Below, piece after piece: positions 50,484 through 59,438 of a DNA stretch of 64,000 nucleotides. The DNA comes from Fodinibacter sp963695175 (GTDB lineage Bacteria > Actinomycetota > Actinomycetes > Actinomycetales > Dermatophilaceae), in contig CAVOGG010000004.1 in assembly GCA_963695175.1 (NCBI GenBank), positions 186,001-250,000 on the forward strand, read 5' to 3'. Below the pieces are notes generated by a model. It saw nothing but the letters and a program-made list of their open reading frames with translations, did not search any database and was not told where the DNA came from. The position numbers were made by a program, and so were the translations under genes. Position 1 is the stretch's first letter; each line of letters opens with the position of its first letter.

Positions 50484-50927
50484 GTGGCCAGGTACCTGCT
50501 CATCGTCACCTTCGAGCCCGGCGTCGAGGACTCCCCCATGGAGGAGTGGAAGCCGGAGGAGATCGAAGCCCACCTCAACTACTACCGCGCGCTCAACCAG
50601 CAGCTCACCGAGAGCGGTGAGCTCGTCGACGTCACGATTCTCACCCCGCCGGATGCCGCGCACATCGTCCGCGTCGACGCCTCCGGTGACCGGGTGGTCA
50701 CCGACGGCCCGTTCCAGGAGTTCAAGGAGTGGGCTGCCGGTTTCCAGGTGATCGACGTCGAGACCGAGGAGCGGGCGCTCGCGATCGCCGCGCTGGTCTC
50801 GGCCGTCCCCGGGCCGGGTGGCGTGCCGCTCCAGCAGCCCATCCACGTGCGCCGGGTCATGGACGACGGGCCGTCCGACGCTGCCGAGATGGACACCTGG
50901 CTGGAGGGCGTGGGAGACGGGCGCTGA
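50484..50927 (+). CDS. YCII-related (DGPF) domain protein
   Basis: 147 residues from GTG 50484 with GGAAGGGG upstream. The core ARYLLIVTFEPGVEDSPMEE and DGPFQEFKEWAAGFQVIDVE place it in the YCII/DGPF family, whose members are often encoded just upstream of sigma-70-type factors, as here. The TGA lies just before the sigma-factor gene, indicating coupled expression. Confidence 0.88.
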   Translation: MARYLLIVTFEPGVEDSPMEEWKPEEIEAHLNYYRALNQQLTESGELVDVTILTPPDAAHIVRVDASGDRVVTDGPFQEFKEWAAGFQVIDVETEERALAIAALVSAVPGPGGVPLQQPIHVRRVMDDGPSDAAEMDTWLEGVGDGR

Positions 50928-50931
50928 ACCC

Positions 50932-52158
50932 CTGAACCCCGAGCGCCTCGCCGAGGACCTGCTGCGCGACCTCGCGCCGCAGGTCGTCGGCATCCTCACC
51001 CGCCGGTCAGGTGACTTCACGGCCGCGGAGGATGCCGTGCAGGAGGCCCTCGTCGCGGCCCACACGACCTGGGCGCGCGACGGCATCCCCGACAACCCTC
51101 GAGGGTGGCTCATCACCGCGGCGACCCGGCGACTGGTCGACGAGCAGCGCAGCGCCGTGGCGCGTCGCCGTCGCGAGCTCGACTGGGTGGCAACGGAACC
51201 CGACGGGGGCCAGGTCGTTCAGCAGGACGACTCGCTCACCGTGCTGCTCATGTGCTGCCACCCGGCACTCTCGCCCGCGTCGGCTGTGGCCCTCACCCTG
51301 CGCGCCGTGGGGGGACTCACGACGGCCGAGATCGCAACGGCCTACCTGGTGCCCGAGCCGACCATGGCGCAACGCATCTCGCGCGCCAAGCGCACCCTGC
51401 GCGACTCGGGTGCGTCGTTCGGGCTGCCCGCGAACGACGAGCTCGGCGACCGTGTCCGGCGGGCCCTCGCCGTGGTCTACCTCCTCTACAACGAGGGGTA
51501 CGCCGCGAGCACCGGGGCCGACCTGACCCGCACCGACCGCTCGGCTGAGGCGATCCGGCTGGGGCGGCTGGTGCACCGGCTGCTCCCCGACGACCCGGAG
51601 GCCACGGCGCTGCTGGCGCTGATGCTGCTGCTCGACGCGCGGCGACCGGCGCGGGTCACGGCATCCGGTGACCTCGTGACGCTCGCCGAGCAGGACCGCG
51701 GCCTCTGGGACCGGGCACTCGTCACCGAGGGGACCGCGCTGCTCGACTCGACGATCGGCGCCGGTCGGGGGCCCGGGGAGTACCAGGTGCAGGCCGCGAT
51801 CGCCGCGGTGCACGACCGCGCTGCGACGGCGGCCGACACCGACTGGGCACAGGTGCTCGCGCTCTACGGGTTGCTGGAGGAGGTCGCGCCGAGCCCGTTC
51901 GTCACGCTGGCCCGCGCGGTGGCGCTCGCGGAGGCCGAGGGTCCGGATGCCGCCGTGCCGGTGCTCGAGGGCCTCGACGCGGCACTCGGGGACCACCAGC
52001 GGCTGCACGCCGTGAAGGGTCACGTCGCGGAGCTGAGCGGCGACCGGGCCGCCGCCCGCCGGCACTACCTCGCGGCGGCGGCGCGCGCGACGAACCTCGC
52101 CGAGCAGCGCCACCTGACCCGGTTGGCCGCCGCCCTCGCGGAGGCTCCCCGCACCTGA
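50932..52158 (+). CDS. ECF-like sigma-70 factor with C-terminal TPR-like (DUF6596) region
   Basis: About 408 residues. The sigma-2 region (LLRDLAPQVVGILTRRSGDFTA, then ITAATRRLVDEQRS) and sigma-4 region (LTLRAVGGLTTAEIATAYLV) are followed by a long helical region typical of the YCII-linked group (YLLYNEGYAAS). No ATG, GTG or TTG occurs at the natural start: the homologous N-terminus NPERLAEDLL is preceded by CTG 50932, while the nearest canonical start, GTG 50818, would add 38 residues that are only the shadow of the YCII gene. The start is therefore tentative. Confidence 0.8.
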   Translation: MNPERLAEDLLRDLAPQVVGILTRRSGDFTAAEDAVQEALVAAHTTWARDGIPDNPRGWLITAATRRLVDEQRSAVARRRRELDWVATEPDGGQVVQQDDSLTVLLMCCHPALSPASAVALTLRAVGGLTTAEIATAYLVPEPTMAQRISRAKRTLRDSGASFGLPANDELGDRVRRALAVVYLLYNEGYAASTGADLTRTDRSAEAIRLGRLVHRLLPDDPEATALLALMLLLDARRPARVTASGDLVTLAEQDRGLWDRALVTEGTALLDSTIGAGRGPGEYQVQAAIAAVHDRAATAADTDWAQVLALYGLLEEVAPSPFVTLARAVALAEAEGPDAAVPVLEGLDAALGDHQRLHAVKGHVAELSGDRAAARRHYLAAAARATNLAEQRHLTRLAAALAEAPRT

Positions 52159-52226
52159 CGTCGGACCGCCCGGTGACGTGTCACCCCTAGTCGGCCACCG
52201 CGACCCCCGTCTGCGACGCTGGGGGC

Positions 52227-53867
52227 ATGACCTTGCGGCGAGCCAACATCGCGCGGATCGACGGTGGCCTGTTCGACGTGCTCGTCGTCGGCGCCGGCAT
52301 CAACGGCGCGGTCTCGGCGGCATCGCTCGCGGGTCGCGGCGCGTCCGTCGCGCTCATCGACCGGGGCGACTTCGGCGGCTTCACCAGCCAGGAGTCGAGC
52401 AACCTGGTGTGGGGCGGCTTCAAGTACCTCGAGAACTACGAGCTGCCCCTCGTCTTCGGCCTGTCCCGTTCCCGCAACCGGCTGATGAAGGCCTACCCCG
52501 ACAACATCAAGGAGATCTCCTTCCTGGCGACCCTCGACCGCACCGCGCCGTACCGGCCGTGGTTCGCGGCCGTCGGGGCGGCCGCCTACTGGGGCATCGG
52601 CCTGTTCGGAACGCACCGTCCGCACGTGTTCGGCGTCGAGCAGCTCGAGGAGGTCGAGCCGGTCATCAACACGAGCACCGCTCGTGGCGCCGTGCAGTAC
52701 CAGGACGCCTACCTCGTCGACAACGACTCGCGCTTCGTCTTCTCCTTCGTGCGCTCGGCGATCGAGGCAGGCGCCGCCGTCGCCAACTACGTCGAGCTGG
52801 TCTCGGCCGAGCGGGTGGGCGACCGGTGGGTGTGCCGGCTGCGCGACACCGACTCCGGCGAGGAGGTCACGACCTCGGCCCGGGTGGTGGTCAACGCGGT
52901 CGGCCCGTTCGTCGACGAGCTCAACAGCTCCTGGGGCCTGCAGACCCGGCACCGCATCGTCTACTCCAAGGGCATCCACCTGGTCGTCCCCCGGCTCACC
53001 ACGACCCGCCACGACCGGGTGCTCGCCTTCTTCGACGACACGCAAAGGCTGTTCTACGTCATCCCGATGGGCCAACGCTCGGTGATCGGCACCACCGACA
53101 CCCGCATCGAGACCCCTTTCACCCACGTCACCGACGAGGACCGCGAGTTCCTGCTCGGCCAGATCAACGCCCGCCTCGACCTGCCCCGGCCGCTCACCGC
53201 CGACGACGTCATCGCCGAGCGTTCCGGCGTCCGCCCGCTCGTCGTCCGCTCCGGGGGCGGCGACCAGGAGGACGCCGACTGGACCTCCCTGAGCCGCCGG
53301 CACGAGATCGAGCGCGACACCGACCGGGGCGTCGTCACCGTCTTCGGCGGCAAGCTGACCGACTGCCTCAACGTGGGCGAGGAGGTCGCCGACCACGTCC
53401 AGGCCCTCGGCATCCCGCTCGAGAAGGACCTGCGCAACTGGTACGGCGAGCCGGCCAAGGCCACCCGCAAGGAGTTCTACCGCCAGGCCCGGCTGATGCG
53501 CCTCGACGCCCTGCGCACCCGCCCCGAGGTCGAGCCGCTCAGCGACCGGCTCTGGCGACGCTACGGGCGCCGCGCCTTCGACCTGCTCGAGATGGTGCGC
53601 GCCGACCCGACGATGGGCCAGGACGTCATGGGTTCCACCGACTACCTGCGGGCCGAGCTCTACACCGCCGCCGAGCAGGAGATGGTCGTGACCCTCGACG
53701 ACTTCATGCGGCGCCGCAGCAAGATCGACCTCGTGGTCAGCGACCGCGACATCCTCGACTCCCCCGGGCTGCGGGAGGTGGCCGAGATCCTCTTCGGTGC
53801 GGATGCCGAGGCGCGCCTCGCGGCGTACGTCGAGTCCAAGGGGCGCACGTCGGTCGACAACCCCTGA
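52227..53867 (+). CDS. FAD-dependent glycerol-3-phosphate dehydrogenase (GlpD/GlpA-like)
   Basis: 546 residues from ATG 52227. The FAD site DVLVVGAGINGAVSAASLAG, GDFGGFTSQESSNLVWGG, YVELVSAERVG and a GIHLVVP / YVIPMGQRSVIGTTDT stretch are characteristic of the aerobic G3P dehydrogenase family. It oxidises G3P to DHAP, passing electrons to quinone at the membrane. The nearby lack of glpF/glpK leaves its regulation open. Confidence 0.9.
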   Translation: MTLRRANIARIDGGLFDVLVVGAGINGAVSAASLAGRGASVALIDRGDFGGFTSQESSNLVWGGFKYLENYELPLVFGLSRSRNRLMKAYPDNIKEISFLATLDRTAPYRPWFAAVGAAAYWGIGLFGTHRPHVFGVEQLEEVEPVINTSTARGAVQYQDAYLVDNDSRFVFSFVRSAIEAGAAVANYVELVSAERVGDRWVCRLRDTDSGEEVTTSARVVVNAVGPFVDELNSSWGLQTRHRIVYSKGIHLVVPRLTTTRHDRVLAFFDDTQRLFYVIPMGQRSVIGTTDTRIETPFTHVTDEDREFLLGQINARLDLPRPLTADDVIAERSGVRPLVVRSGGGDQEDADWTSLSRRHEIERDTDRGVVTVFGGKLTDCLNVGEEVADHVQALGIPLEKDLRNWYGEPAKATRKEFYRQARLMRLDALRTRPEVEPLSDRLWRRYGRRAFDLLEMVRADPTMGQDVMGSTDYLRAELYTAAEQEMVVTLDDFMRRRSKIDLVVSDRDILDSPGLREVAEILFGADAEARLAAYVESKGRTSVDNP

Positions 53868-53959
53868 GCCCGGCGAGTGGCCCGGTGCACGACGGCCTGA
53901 CAGCAACCCCACAGCCGCACCCGAGCCGGCACCGAGGCAGCGGCACGAGGGTGAGGGGC

Positions 53960-54127
53960 ATGGCGACGACCCAGCAGCCCTCCATCCGAGACCTCATCGC
54001 CGAGCTGGCGGACACCGAGGACGTGCTCCGCGGATGCCGTGGACCCGCCGGCCCGCGCGAACGCTCGGCCCGCCGCCGGCAGGGCCGGATCGTCAGCGAG
54101 CTGCGCAGCCGGAGATCAGTCGCCTGA
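53960..54127 (+). CDS. Small basic hypothetical protein
   Basis: 55 residues from ATG 53960 (GTG 53951 also possible). It opens MATTQQPSIRDLIAELADTE and ends with an Arg-rich tail (RSARRRQGRIVSELRSRRS). It is short but plausible, with a helical, then basic composition; I recognise no family. It overlaps the end of PPK2 by 12 bases. Confidence 0.45.
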   Translation: MATTQQPSIRDLIAELADTEDVLRGCRGPAGPRERSARRRQGRIVSELRSRRSVA

Positions 54128-55012
54128 GGTGTGCTTGGCCCGGCCGACGATCTTCGGGTCCGGGGCGAACACGACCTCCGGGTCCTTGTCCTCGTAGTCG
54201 AACTGGTTCAGGAAGGCCCGCAGTGCGTTGACCCGGGCCCGCTTCTTGTCGTTGCTCTTCACGGTGATCCACGGTGCGTACCGCTTGTCGGTGAACTCGA
54301 ACATCGCCTCCTTGGCCGCCGTGTACGCCTCCCACCGGTCCAGGCTCTCCAGGTCCATCGGCGACAGCTTCCACCGACGCACCGGGTCGATCTGCCGGAT
54401 CGCGAACCGGGTGCGCTGCTCGTCCTGGGTCACCGAGAACCACAGCTTGGTCACCGTCGTCCCCGACTCCACGAGCATCCGCTCGAACATCGGTGCCTGG
54501 CGGATGAAGACCGCGTACTCCTCGTCGGTGCAGAACCCCATCACCCGCTCCACGCCCGCCCGGTTGTACCAGGAGCGGTCGAAGAGCACGATCTCCCCGG
54601 CGGTCGGCAGGTGGTTGACGTAGCGCTGCATGTACCACTGGCCGCTCTCGGTCGACGTCGGCTTGGTGAGCGCGACGACCCGCAGCGCCCGCGGGTTGAG
54701 GTGCTCGGTGAACCGCTTGATCGTGCCGCCCTTCCCGGCGGCGTCGCGCCCCTCGAAGACGACGACGTGCTTGGCCCCGGTGTCGATCGTCCAGTACTGG
54801 AACTTCAGCAGCTCGATCTGCAGCAGGTACTTCTCGACCTCGTACCCGTTGCGCGTCATCAGCTCGTCGTAGGGGTAGTCCTCGCGCCAGGTCTCGACGG
54901 CCTTCCCGCCGGGAGCGATGAGCACGGGGTCGTCGCCGTGGTCGTCGCGCACGGTGTATCCCTCGGTGCGCAGCTGGTCGATGTAGGCACGCAGGGCCAT
55001 TTTCTGGGGCAT
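54116..55012 (-). CDS. ppk2: Polyphosphate kinase 2 (PPK2)
   Basis: 298 residues from ATG 55012 (the frame extends to 55060). The P-loop VVVFEGRDAAGKGGTIKRFT, FDRSWYNRAGVERVMGF, and PMDLESLDRWEAYTAAKEAM are PPK2 hallmarks. The enzyme transfers phosphate between polyphosphate and nucleotides. It lies on the same strand as, and after, the PhoD-like phosphatase, suggesting phosphate metabolism; the convergent small gene overlaps its end by 12 bases. Confidence 0.93.
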   Translation of the reverse strand: MPQKMALRAYIDQLRTEGYTVRDDHGDDPVLIAPGGKAVETWREDYPYDELMTRNGYEVEKYLLQIELLKFQYWTIDTGAKHVVVFEGRDAAGKGGTIKRFTEHLNPRALRVVALTKPTSTESGQWYMQRYVNHLPTAGEIVLFDRSWYNRAGVERVMGFCTDEEYAVFIRQAPMFERMLVESGTTVTKLWFSVTQDEQRTRFAIRQIDPVRRWKLSPMDLESLDRWEAYTAAKEAMFEFTDKRYAPWITVKSNDKKRARVNALRAFLNQFDYEDKDPEVVFAPDPKIVGRAKHTSGD

Positions 55013-55076
55013 GGCCCCATTCCAGCGGTCGGGGCGCCCGGTGTCACCCCTTGGTGGCACTCGTCACGAGGTGCGT

Positions 55077-56855
55077 TCAGGCGGGCTGGTCGCTGCGCGC
55101 CCCCACCGGCCCGGATGCCGCCGTCACCTGGTGCGTGCCCGCCAGGGTCTGCAGGCTGCGCGCGTACGCCGGGACGACGTCCGGGTCGACCCGCGGGTCG
55201 GGCGCGGCACTCGTCGGCACCGGGGTGTGGTGGTAGTCGGCCTGCACCCGCTCGGGCGTCACGTCGATGACGACGAAGCCGTGGCTGACCCCGTCGACGA
55301 ACTTCAGCCACGGGTTCAGCTGCTGGGCCGCACCGATGGCCTGCCTCGTGACGGCGACGACGACCTCCGGCGGCTGGCCGGCGAGCTGGGCGGTGCCGCC
55401 GAGCACCTCGACGAACCCGTCGCTGGTGACCGAGGGGCAGACGAACTCGACGGCGGCCGAGGTGTACGACGCCGACCCGGGGGTCGCGACCACCGGGATC
55501 TCGCACGAGAACGACGCGTGGATGTCACCGGTCAGCACCACCACGTCACCGGCTGCGTCCGGCTGGGCGGCGAGGTGGCCGAGCAGGCTGGCCCGGTCGG
55601 CCGCGTAGCCGTCCCACTGGTCGCCGTTGACGAAGGTGAGGCCGGGGGCGCCCAGGGCCGCGCCCGGGTAGAGCACCGGCGCGATCATCACCTGGTTGCC
55701 GAGGAGGTGCCATGGCTTGCCCTGCTGCGCGACGCCGTCCTTGAGCCAGGTCATCTGCTCGGGCTCGGGCAGGTGGCGGGCCGGCGAGGCGATCGCCCCG
55801 TCGATCGCAGGGTTCACCCCGATCGGCACGAACCCGTCGAACGGCACACCGGGCACGGCGACCTGCTGGCTGCGGTTCTGGCGGGTCTCGAGGATCGACA
55901 GGTCGCCCAGGGCTCCGAAGGTGAACCGCTTGAAGAACCGCGTCCCCTGGTGCGGCACCGACTGGTCCGGCATCCGGAACGGCATCCACTCCAGGTAGGC
56001 CTGCATCGCCTGCGCACGGCGAGCGGCGTAGGCGCCCTCGTCGGCCTGGTGGTTCTCGGCACCGTTGGCCCAGGCGTTGTTGGCGACCTCGTGGTCGTCG
56101 AAGATCGTGATCCACGGCAGCGCGCGGTGCGCGGCCTGGGCGTCCGGGTCGGCCTTGTGCAGGGCGTGCCGCAGCCGGTAGCCCTCGAGGTCGATCGTCT
56201 CCGTCGCGGGCCGGCCGTCGCGGATGCCGATGAGGGCGTCAGGGCCGTAGCGGTCGAGGCCGTTGCCGTACTCGTAGATGTAGTCGCCCACGTGCAGCAC
56301 GAGGTCGAGGTCGTCGCGCTGCGCGATCGCGCGGTAGGCCGTGAAGTAGCCGCCGGTGTAGTTGCTGCAGCTGACCAGTGCGAACCGCAGGGCGTGCACC
56401 TCGCCCGGCACGTCAGGCGCGGTGCGGGTGTGCCCGACCGGGCTGTGCTCGCCGCGGCTCTCGAACCGGTAGTGGTAGCGGGTGTACGGCTTCAGCCCGG
56501 TGACATCGACCTTGACCGTGTGGTCGCTGTCGGCGGAGGTCTTCACGTGGCCCTTGGCCACGACCTGCTTGAAGTTCTCGTCGCGCGCGACCTCCCAGTG
56601 CACCTGGAGCGGCTTGCCGAGACCGCTGCCCGGGGCCGCGACCGGCTCGCCGTCCTCGCTCGGCGGGGTGGCCCGCGTCCACAGCACCACGGACGTGCCG
56701 GTGGGGTCACCGCTGGCGACGCCGTAGCCGAAGATGCCCTTGCTGGCCGGGGCGGCGGCAGCGGCAGGGTCGAAGACCCGGGGGACGGCCAGGGCCGCGG
56801 TACCGGCGGCCAGGCCCTTGAGTGCGGAGCGGCGGTCGATGCGCGTCGGAGCCAT
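55077..56855 (-). CDS. PhoD-family alkaline phosphatase/phosphodiesterase, Tat-exported
   Basis: 592 residues from ATG 56855. The Tat signal is DRRSALKGLAAGTAAL, ending near AAAAAPAS. PhoD-type features follow: FGYGVASGDPTGTSVVLWTRA, RFALVSCSNYTGGYF, HVGDYIYEYGNG and DDHEVANNAW with metal ligands, and VVVLTGDIHASF. The enzymes are calcium/iron-dependent phospho(di)esterases secreted to scavenge phosphate. 64 bases from PPK2. Confidence 0.92.
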   Translation of the reverse strand: MAPTRIDRRSALKGLAAGTAALAVPRVFDPAAAAAPASKGIFGYGVASGDPTGTSVVLWTRATPPSEDGEPVAAPGSGLGKPLQVHWEVARDENFKQVVAKGHVKTSADSDHTVKVDVTGLKPYTRYHYRFESRGEHSPVGHTRTAPDVPGEVHALRFALVSCSNYTGGYFTAYRAIAQRDDLDLVLHVGDYIYEYGNGLDRYGPDALIGIRDGRPATETIDLEGYRLRHALHKADPDAQAAHRALPWITIFDDHEVANNAWANGAENHQADEGAYAARRAQAMQAYLEWMPFRMPDQSVPHQGTRFFKRFTFGALGDLSILETRQNRSQQVAVPGVPFDGFVPIGVNPAIDGAIASPARHLPEPEQMTWLKDGVAQQGKPWHLLGNQVMIAPVLYPGAALGAPGLTFVNGDQWDGYAADRASLLGHLAAQPDAAGDVVVLTGDIHASFSCEIPVVATPGSASYTSAAVEFVCPSVTSDGFVEVLGGTAQLAGQPPEVVVAVTRQAIGAAQQLNPWLKFVDGVSHGFVVIDVTPERVQADYHHTPVPTSAAPDPRVDPDVVPAYARSLQTLAGTHQVTAASGPVGARSDQPA

Positions 56856-57014
56856 GCTGCATCGTGCACCAGGCGACGGCTCCCTGACCAGAGCGCGAGG
56901 CGGTCGATCGGACGAACAGCTCGCAGGTGAGGGGCTGGTTCCGGGGTGCGGTCGGGGTCGACTCAGGGTCGTTCCGGACAGACCGCGCCGTGGTCACCAC
57001 GCCACGCTGGCGAG

Positions 57015-57647
57015 GTGACCACGACCACCGCCCGACCGCGCTCGGCCGGCACCACCCTCCGGCCCCATGCTGTCCCCGCGCAGGCGCACCGCACGGCCCG
57101 CGTGGCCGCCGTCGCACTGGCCGCACTCACCGCGCTCTCGGTGCCGGCGACGGCGCTGCTCGACAGCGCCGACCGTCCCGGCCCTCGTCTGCTGGCCGGC
57201 GCGGCTTTCGTCACCGTCGCCGCCCTCGAGGTGGTCGTCGGGTGGGGCCTGTACGTCCTGCTGCGCGAGCGGGCCCACTCCCCGGCCTACGCGGCGCTGG
57301 TCAGCCGCGGTGGGTATGCCGTGCTGCTGACCGCCGCGGCCGGCCGGCTCCTCTGGCCCGGCGGCGACGGCGTCGACGGCTTCCGCTCCGACTGGTCGCT
57401 GGCCCTCGTGGTGCTCGGCGTGCACCTGCTCGTCACGGCGATCGCCCTCTGGTGCGCCCGGCGGGTCCCCGGAGCGGTGGTGGCGGGCACCGCGGTGGCG
57501 GGCACGGCATCCCTGCTGGCCGCGCTGGGTGGGGGCCTGCCGCTGCCCGACGTGCTCCCCGGCGCTGGGGCCCTGCTGCCGGCGGCCCTCGGCGAGATCG
57601 TGCTGCTCGCCTGGCTGGTCATGGTCGGCTGGGACCACGCCGAGTGA
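57015..57647 (+). CDS. Membrane protein, DUF4386-like
   Basis: 210 residues from GTG 57015. Six or so hydrophobic helices are visible (VAAVALAALTALSVPATALL, LVVLGVHLLVTAIAL, VLPGAGALLPAALGEIVLLA). The length and helix pattern suit the DUF4386 family of integral membrane proteins of unknown function. Its end overlaps the frameshifted gene by 29 bases. Confidence 0.65.
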   Translation: MTTTTARPRSAGTTLRPHAVPAQAHRTARVAAVALAALTALSVPATALLDSADRPGPRLLAGAAFVTVAALEVVVGWGLYVLLRERAHSPAYAALVSRGGYAVLLTAAAGRLLWPGGDGVDGFRSDWSLALVVLGVHLLVTAIALWCARRVPGAVVAGTAVAGTASLLAALGGGLPLPDVLPGAGALLPAALGEIVLLAWLVMVGWDHAE

Positions 57648-58258
57648 GCAGGAGGTGGGTGACGCCCGACCCTCCGGGCAGCACCTCGATGTCGAAGCGC
57701 TGGTCGAGGCCCTCCTGGCCGTCCCAGAGCCGCTGGCCCCGGCCGAGCACGATCGGCACGACCACCACGTGCAGCTCGTCGACGAGGTCGGCATCGAGGA
57801 AGGTGCGGATCGTCTCCGCCCCGCCACCGAGGCGCACGTCGAGCCCGCCGGCCGCCTCCACCGCCACGGCGAGCGCCTCCTGCGGGGTGGCATCGACGAA
57901 GTGGAACGTCGTCCCTCCCGCCATCTCCAGGCTGCTCCCGCGGGTGGTGAGTCAGCACGAACACCGGTGTGTGGAACGGTGGGTCGTCGCCCCAGAAGCC
58001 CTGCCAGTCGTCCGGGATCGGTCCGGTGCCCACGTGGAACTTGCGCCGCCCCATGATCTCGGCGCCGATGCCGTCCCAGGCCCGGGCGACGAGGTCGGCG
58101 TCGACCGGGGCGGATGCCGGTTCGCCGTCGATCGCCGCGAACATCCACTCGTGCAGCCGCTCACCGGCATGTCCGAAGGGGGCGTCGTCGGTCAGCCCCT
58201 CCCCCGTCCCGAACCCGTCGAGCGAGATCGAGAACGCGTGCACCCGTAGCTTCGCCAT
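57619..58258 (-). pseudogene. Dihydrofolate-reductase/RibD-C-like protein with frameshift
   Basis: From ATG 58258 the protein MAKLRVHAFSISLDGFGTGE reads as a RibD C-terminal-domain protein to about PVFVLTHHPRE; the second half is in another frame from ~57924 (MAGGTTFHFVDATPQEAL, LGGGAETIRTFLDADLVDEL). An extra base near 57928-57936 (GAGCAGCC instead of an expected GAGCCC-like run) breaks the gene. Family members reduce pyrimidine- or folate-like substrates. Whether it is a real mutation or sequencing error is undecided. Confidence 0.7.
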
Positions 58259-58268
58259 CGGCCCGACC

Positions 58269-58904
58269 TCAGACCGGCGCGCCGCGGTCCAGGCCCAGCG
58301 TGGCGAGGAGGTCCTCGTGCAGCTGGATCCACACCGTGTGGCAGGAGTCGACGCCCGCACCGTCGACCCAGCTGAGCTGTCCCGCCTCGGCCCGGGCGAG
58401 CGCGGCGGCGAACCGGTCGTCGTAGCCGGCGAACCGGTCGAGCACCCCGGTCAGCTCGGCGCACAGCGGCCCGAGGCGGCGGCGGTACGACGCGAGCTCG
58501 TCGAGCACCCGGCCGTCCCACACGGGGTCGTCGTGGTCGTTGGCCGCGAGCCGGTCCCACGACTGCGGCCGGATCTGCCAGCGGGTCAGCGTCGACAGGA
58601 ACCGCTCGTTGAGCCGGACGAAGGTCTCGTGGGCCGAGTCGACCGCGGCCCGGGCGCCGGTGTGCTCGAGCTCCTCGGCCAGCCGGCGCTCACCCTCGAG
58701 CCGGCCCGTCTCGGTCAGCGACCACCCGGCGAGGTCGGCGAACACGACCCGGCTCACCCAGCCACGCGCCTCGTCGTCGAGCAGCAGCTCCTCGGCCACC
58801 TCGCGGGCGAGCCCGGTGCGCCGTGCCACGGCGGCGGCATCCGACATCCCGGTCACGCGCACGGCGTGCAGCGCGAGGAGCTCGGGTGACGAGGGACGGC
58901 CCAC
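58269..58904 (-). CDS. Winged-helix-like regulator, unassigned
   Basis: 211 residues from GTG 58904. The N-terminus (ELLALHAVRVTGMSDAAAVARRTGLA then GWSLTETGRLEGERRLAEEL) looks like a MarR/PadR-type winged helix. The C-terminal ~130 residues are helical with conserved tryptophans, of no family I recognise. It lies ten bases from the frameshifted gene on the same strand, so co-expression is likely. Confidence 0.55.
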   Translation of the reverse strand: MGRPSSPELLALHAVRVTGMSDAAAVARRTGLAREVAEELLLDDEARGWVSRVVFADLAGWSLTETGRLEGERRLAEELEHTGARAAVDSAHETFVRLNERFLSTLTRWQIRPQSWDRLAANDHDDPVWDGRVLDELASYRRRLGPLCAELTGVLDRFAGYDDRFAAALARAEAGQLSWVDGAGVDSCHTVWIQLHEDLLATLGLDRGAPV

Positions 58905-58926
58905 GCCCGGAGCCTAGCCGCCGCGG

Positions 58927-59391
58927 TCAGCCTGACTCGGCGACCCGCTTCAGCCGGGCCAGCCCTTTCTCGAAGTCGGCCCCGACGAGGGAGTCCATCG
59001 ACTTCACGATCGAGAACAGCCGCATGAACCCGCTGAGCTCGCCGTGCATCCGCCACTCGACGCTCGTCGACGCCTCACCGGCAGGGGTGAGCACCAGCTC
59101 GATCCGGTTCCTGGCCGCGAACGGCTTCTCGAAGTGCAGGTCGATGTCGACCTGCTCGGGCGTGTCACCGGTGATGGTCATGTCGCCCTTGCCGGCCTTC
59201 CGGTTCCCCTCCCAGGCGTACGCGGACCCGACCCCGGCATCCGGGCCGGAGTAGGCGCGCCGGATCTGCGGGTCGAGGTCCTCCCACGGCGACCACTGCG
59301 GCCACTCCCGGAAGTCGTCGACGAGCGCGTGCACCCGCTCGGCGGGTGCGGCGATCGTGGTCGTGCGGGTGACGGTGTAGGGCGTGGCCAT
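58927..59391 (-). CDS. SRPBCC-family (START-like) protein
   Basis: 154 residues from ATG 59391. Polyketide-cyclase/START-like pattern: TTIAAPAERVHALVDDFREW, QWSPWEDLDPQIRRAYSGPD, MRLFSIVKSMDSLVG. Such proteins bind hydrophobic ligands or act as co-chaperones; the role here is unknown. Confidence 0.88.
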   Translation of the reverse strand: MATPYTVTRTTTIAAPAERVHALVDDFREWPQWSPWEDLDPQIRRAYSGPDAGVGSAYAWEGNRKAGKGDMTITGDTPEQVDIDLHFEKPFAARNRIELVLTPAGEASTSVEWRMHGELSGFMRLFSIVKSMDSLVGADFEKGLARLKRVAESG

Positions 59392-59438
59392 CCGGCCAGT
59401 GTGCCTGCCCGGCGCCGTGCCCGACAGTGGCTCGGGAG

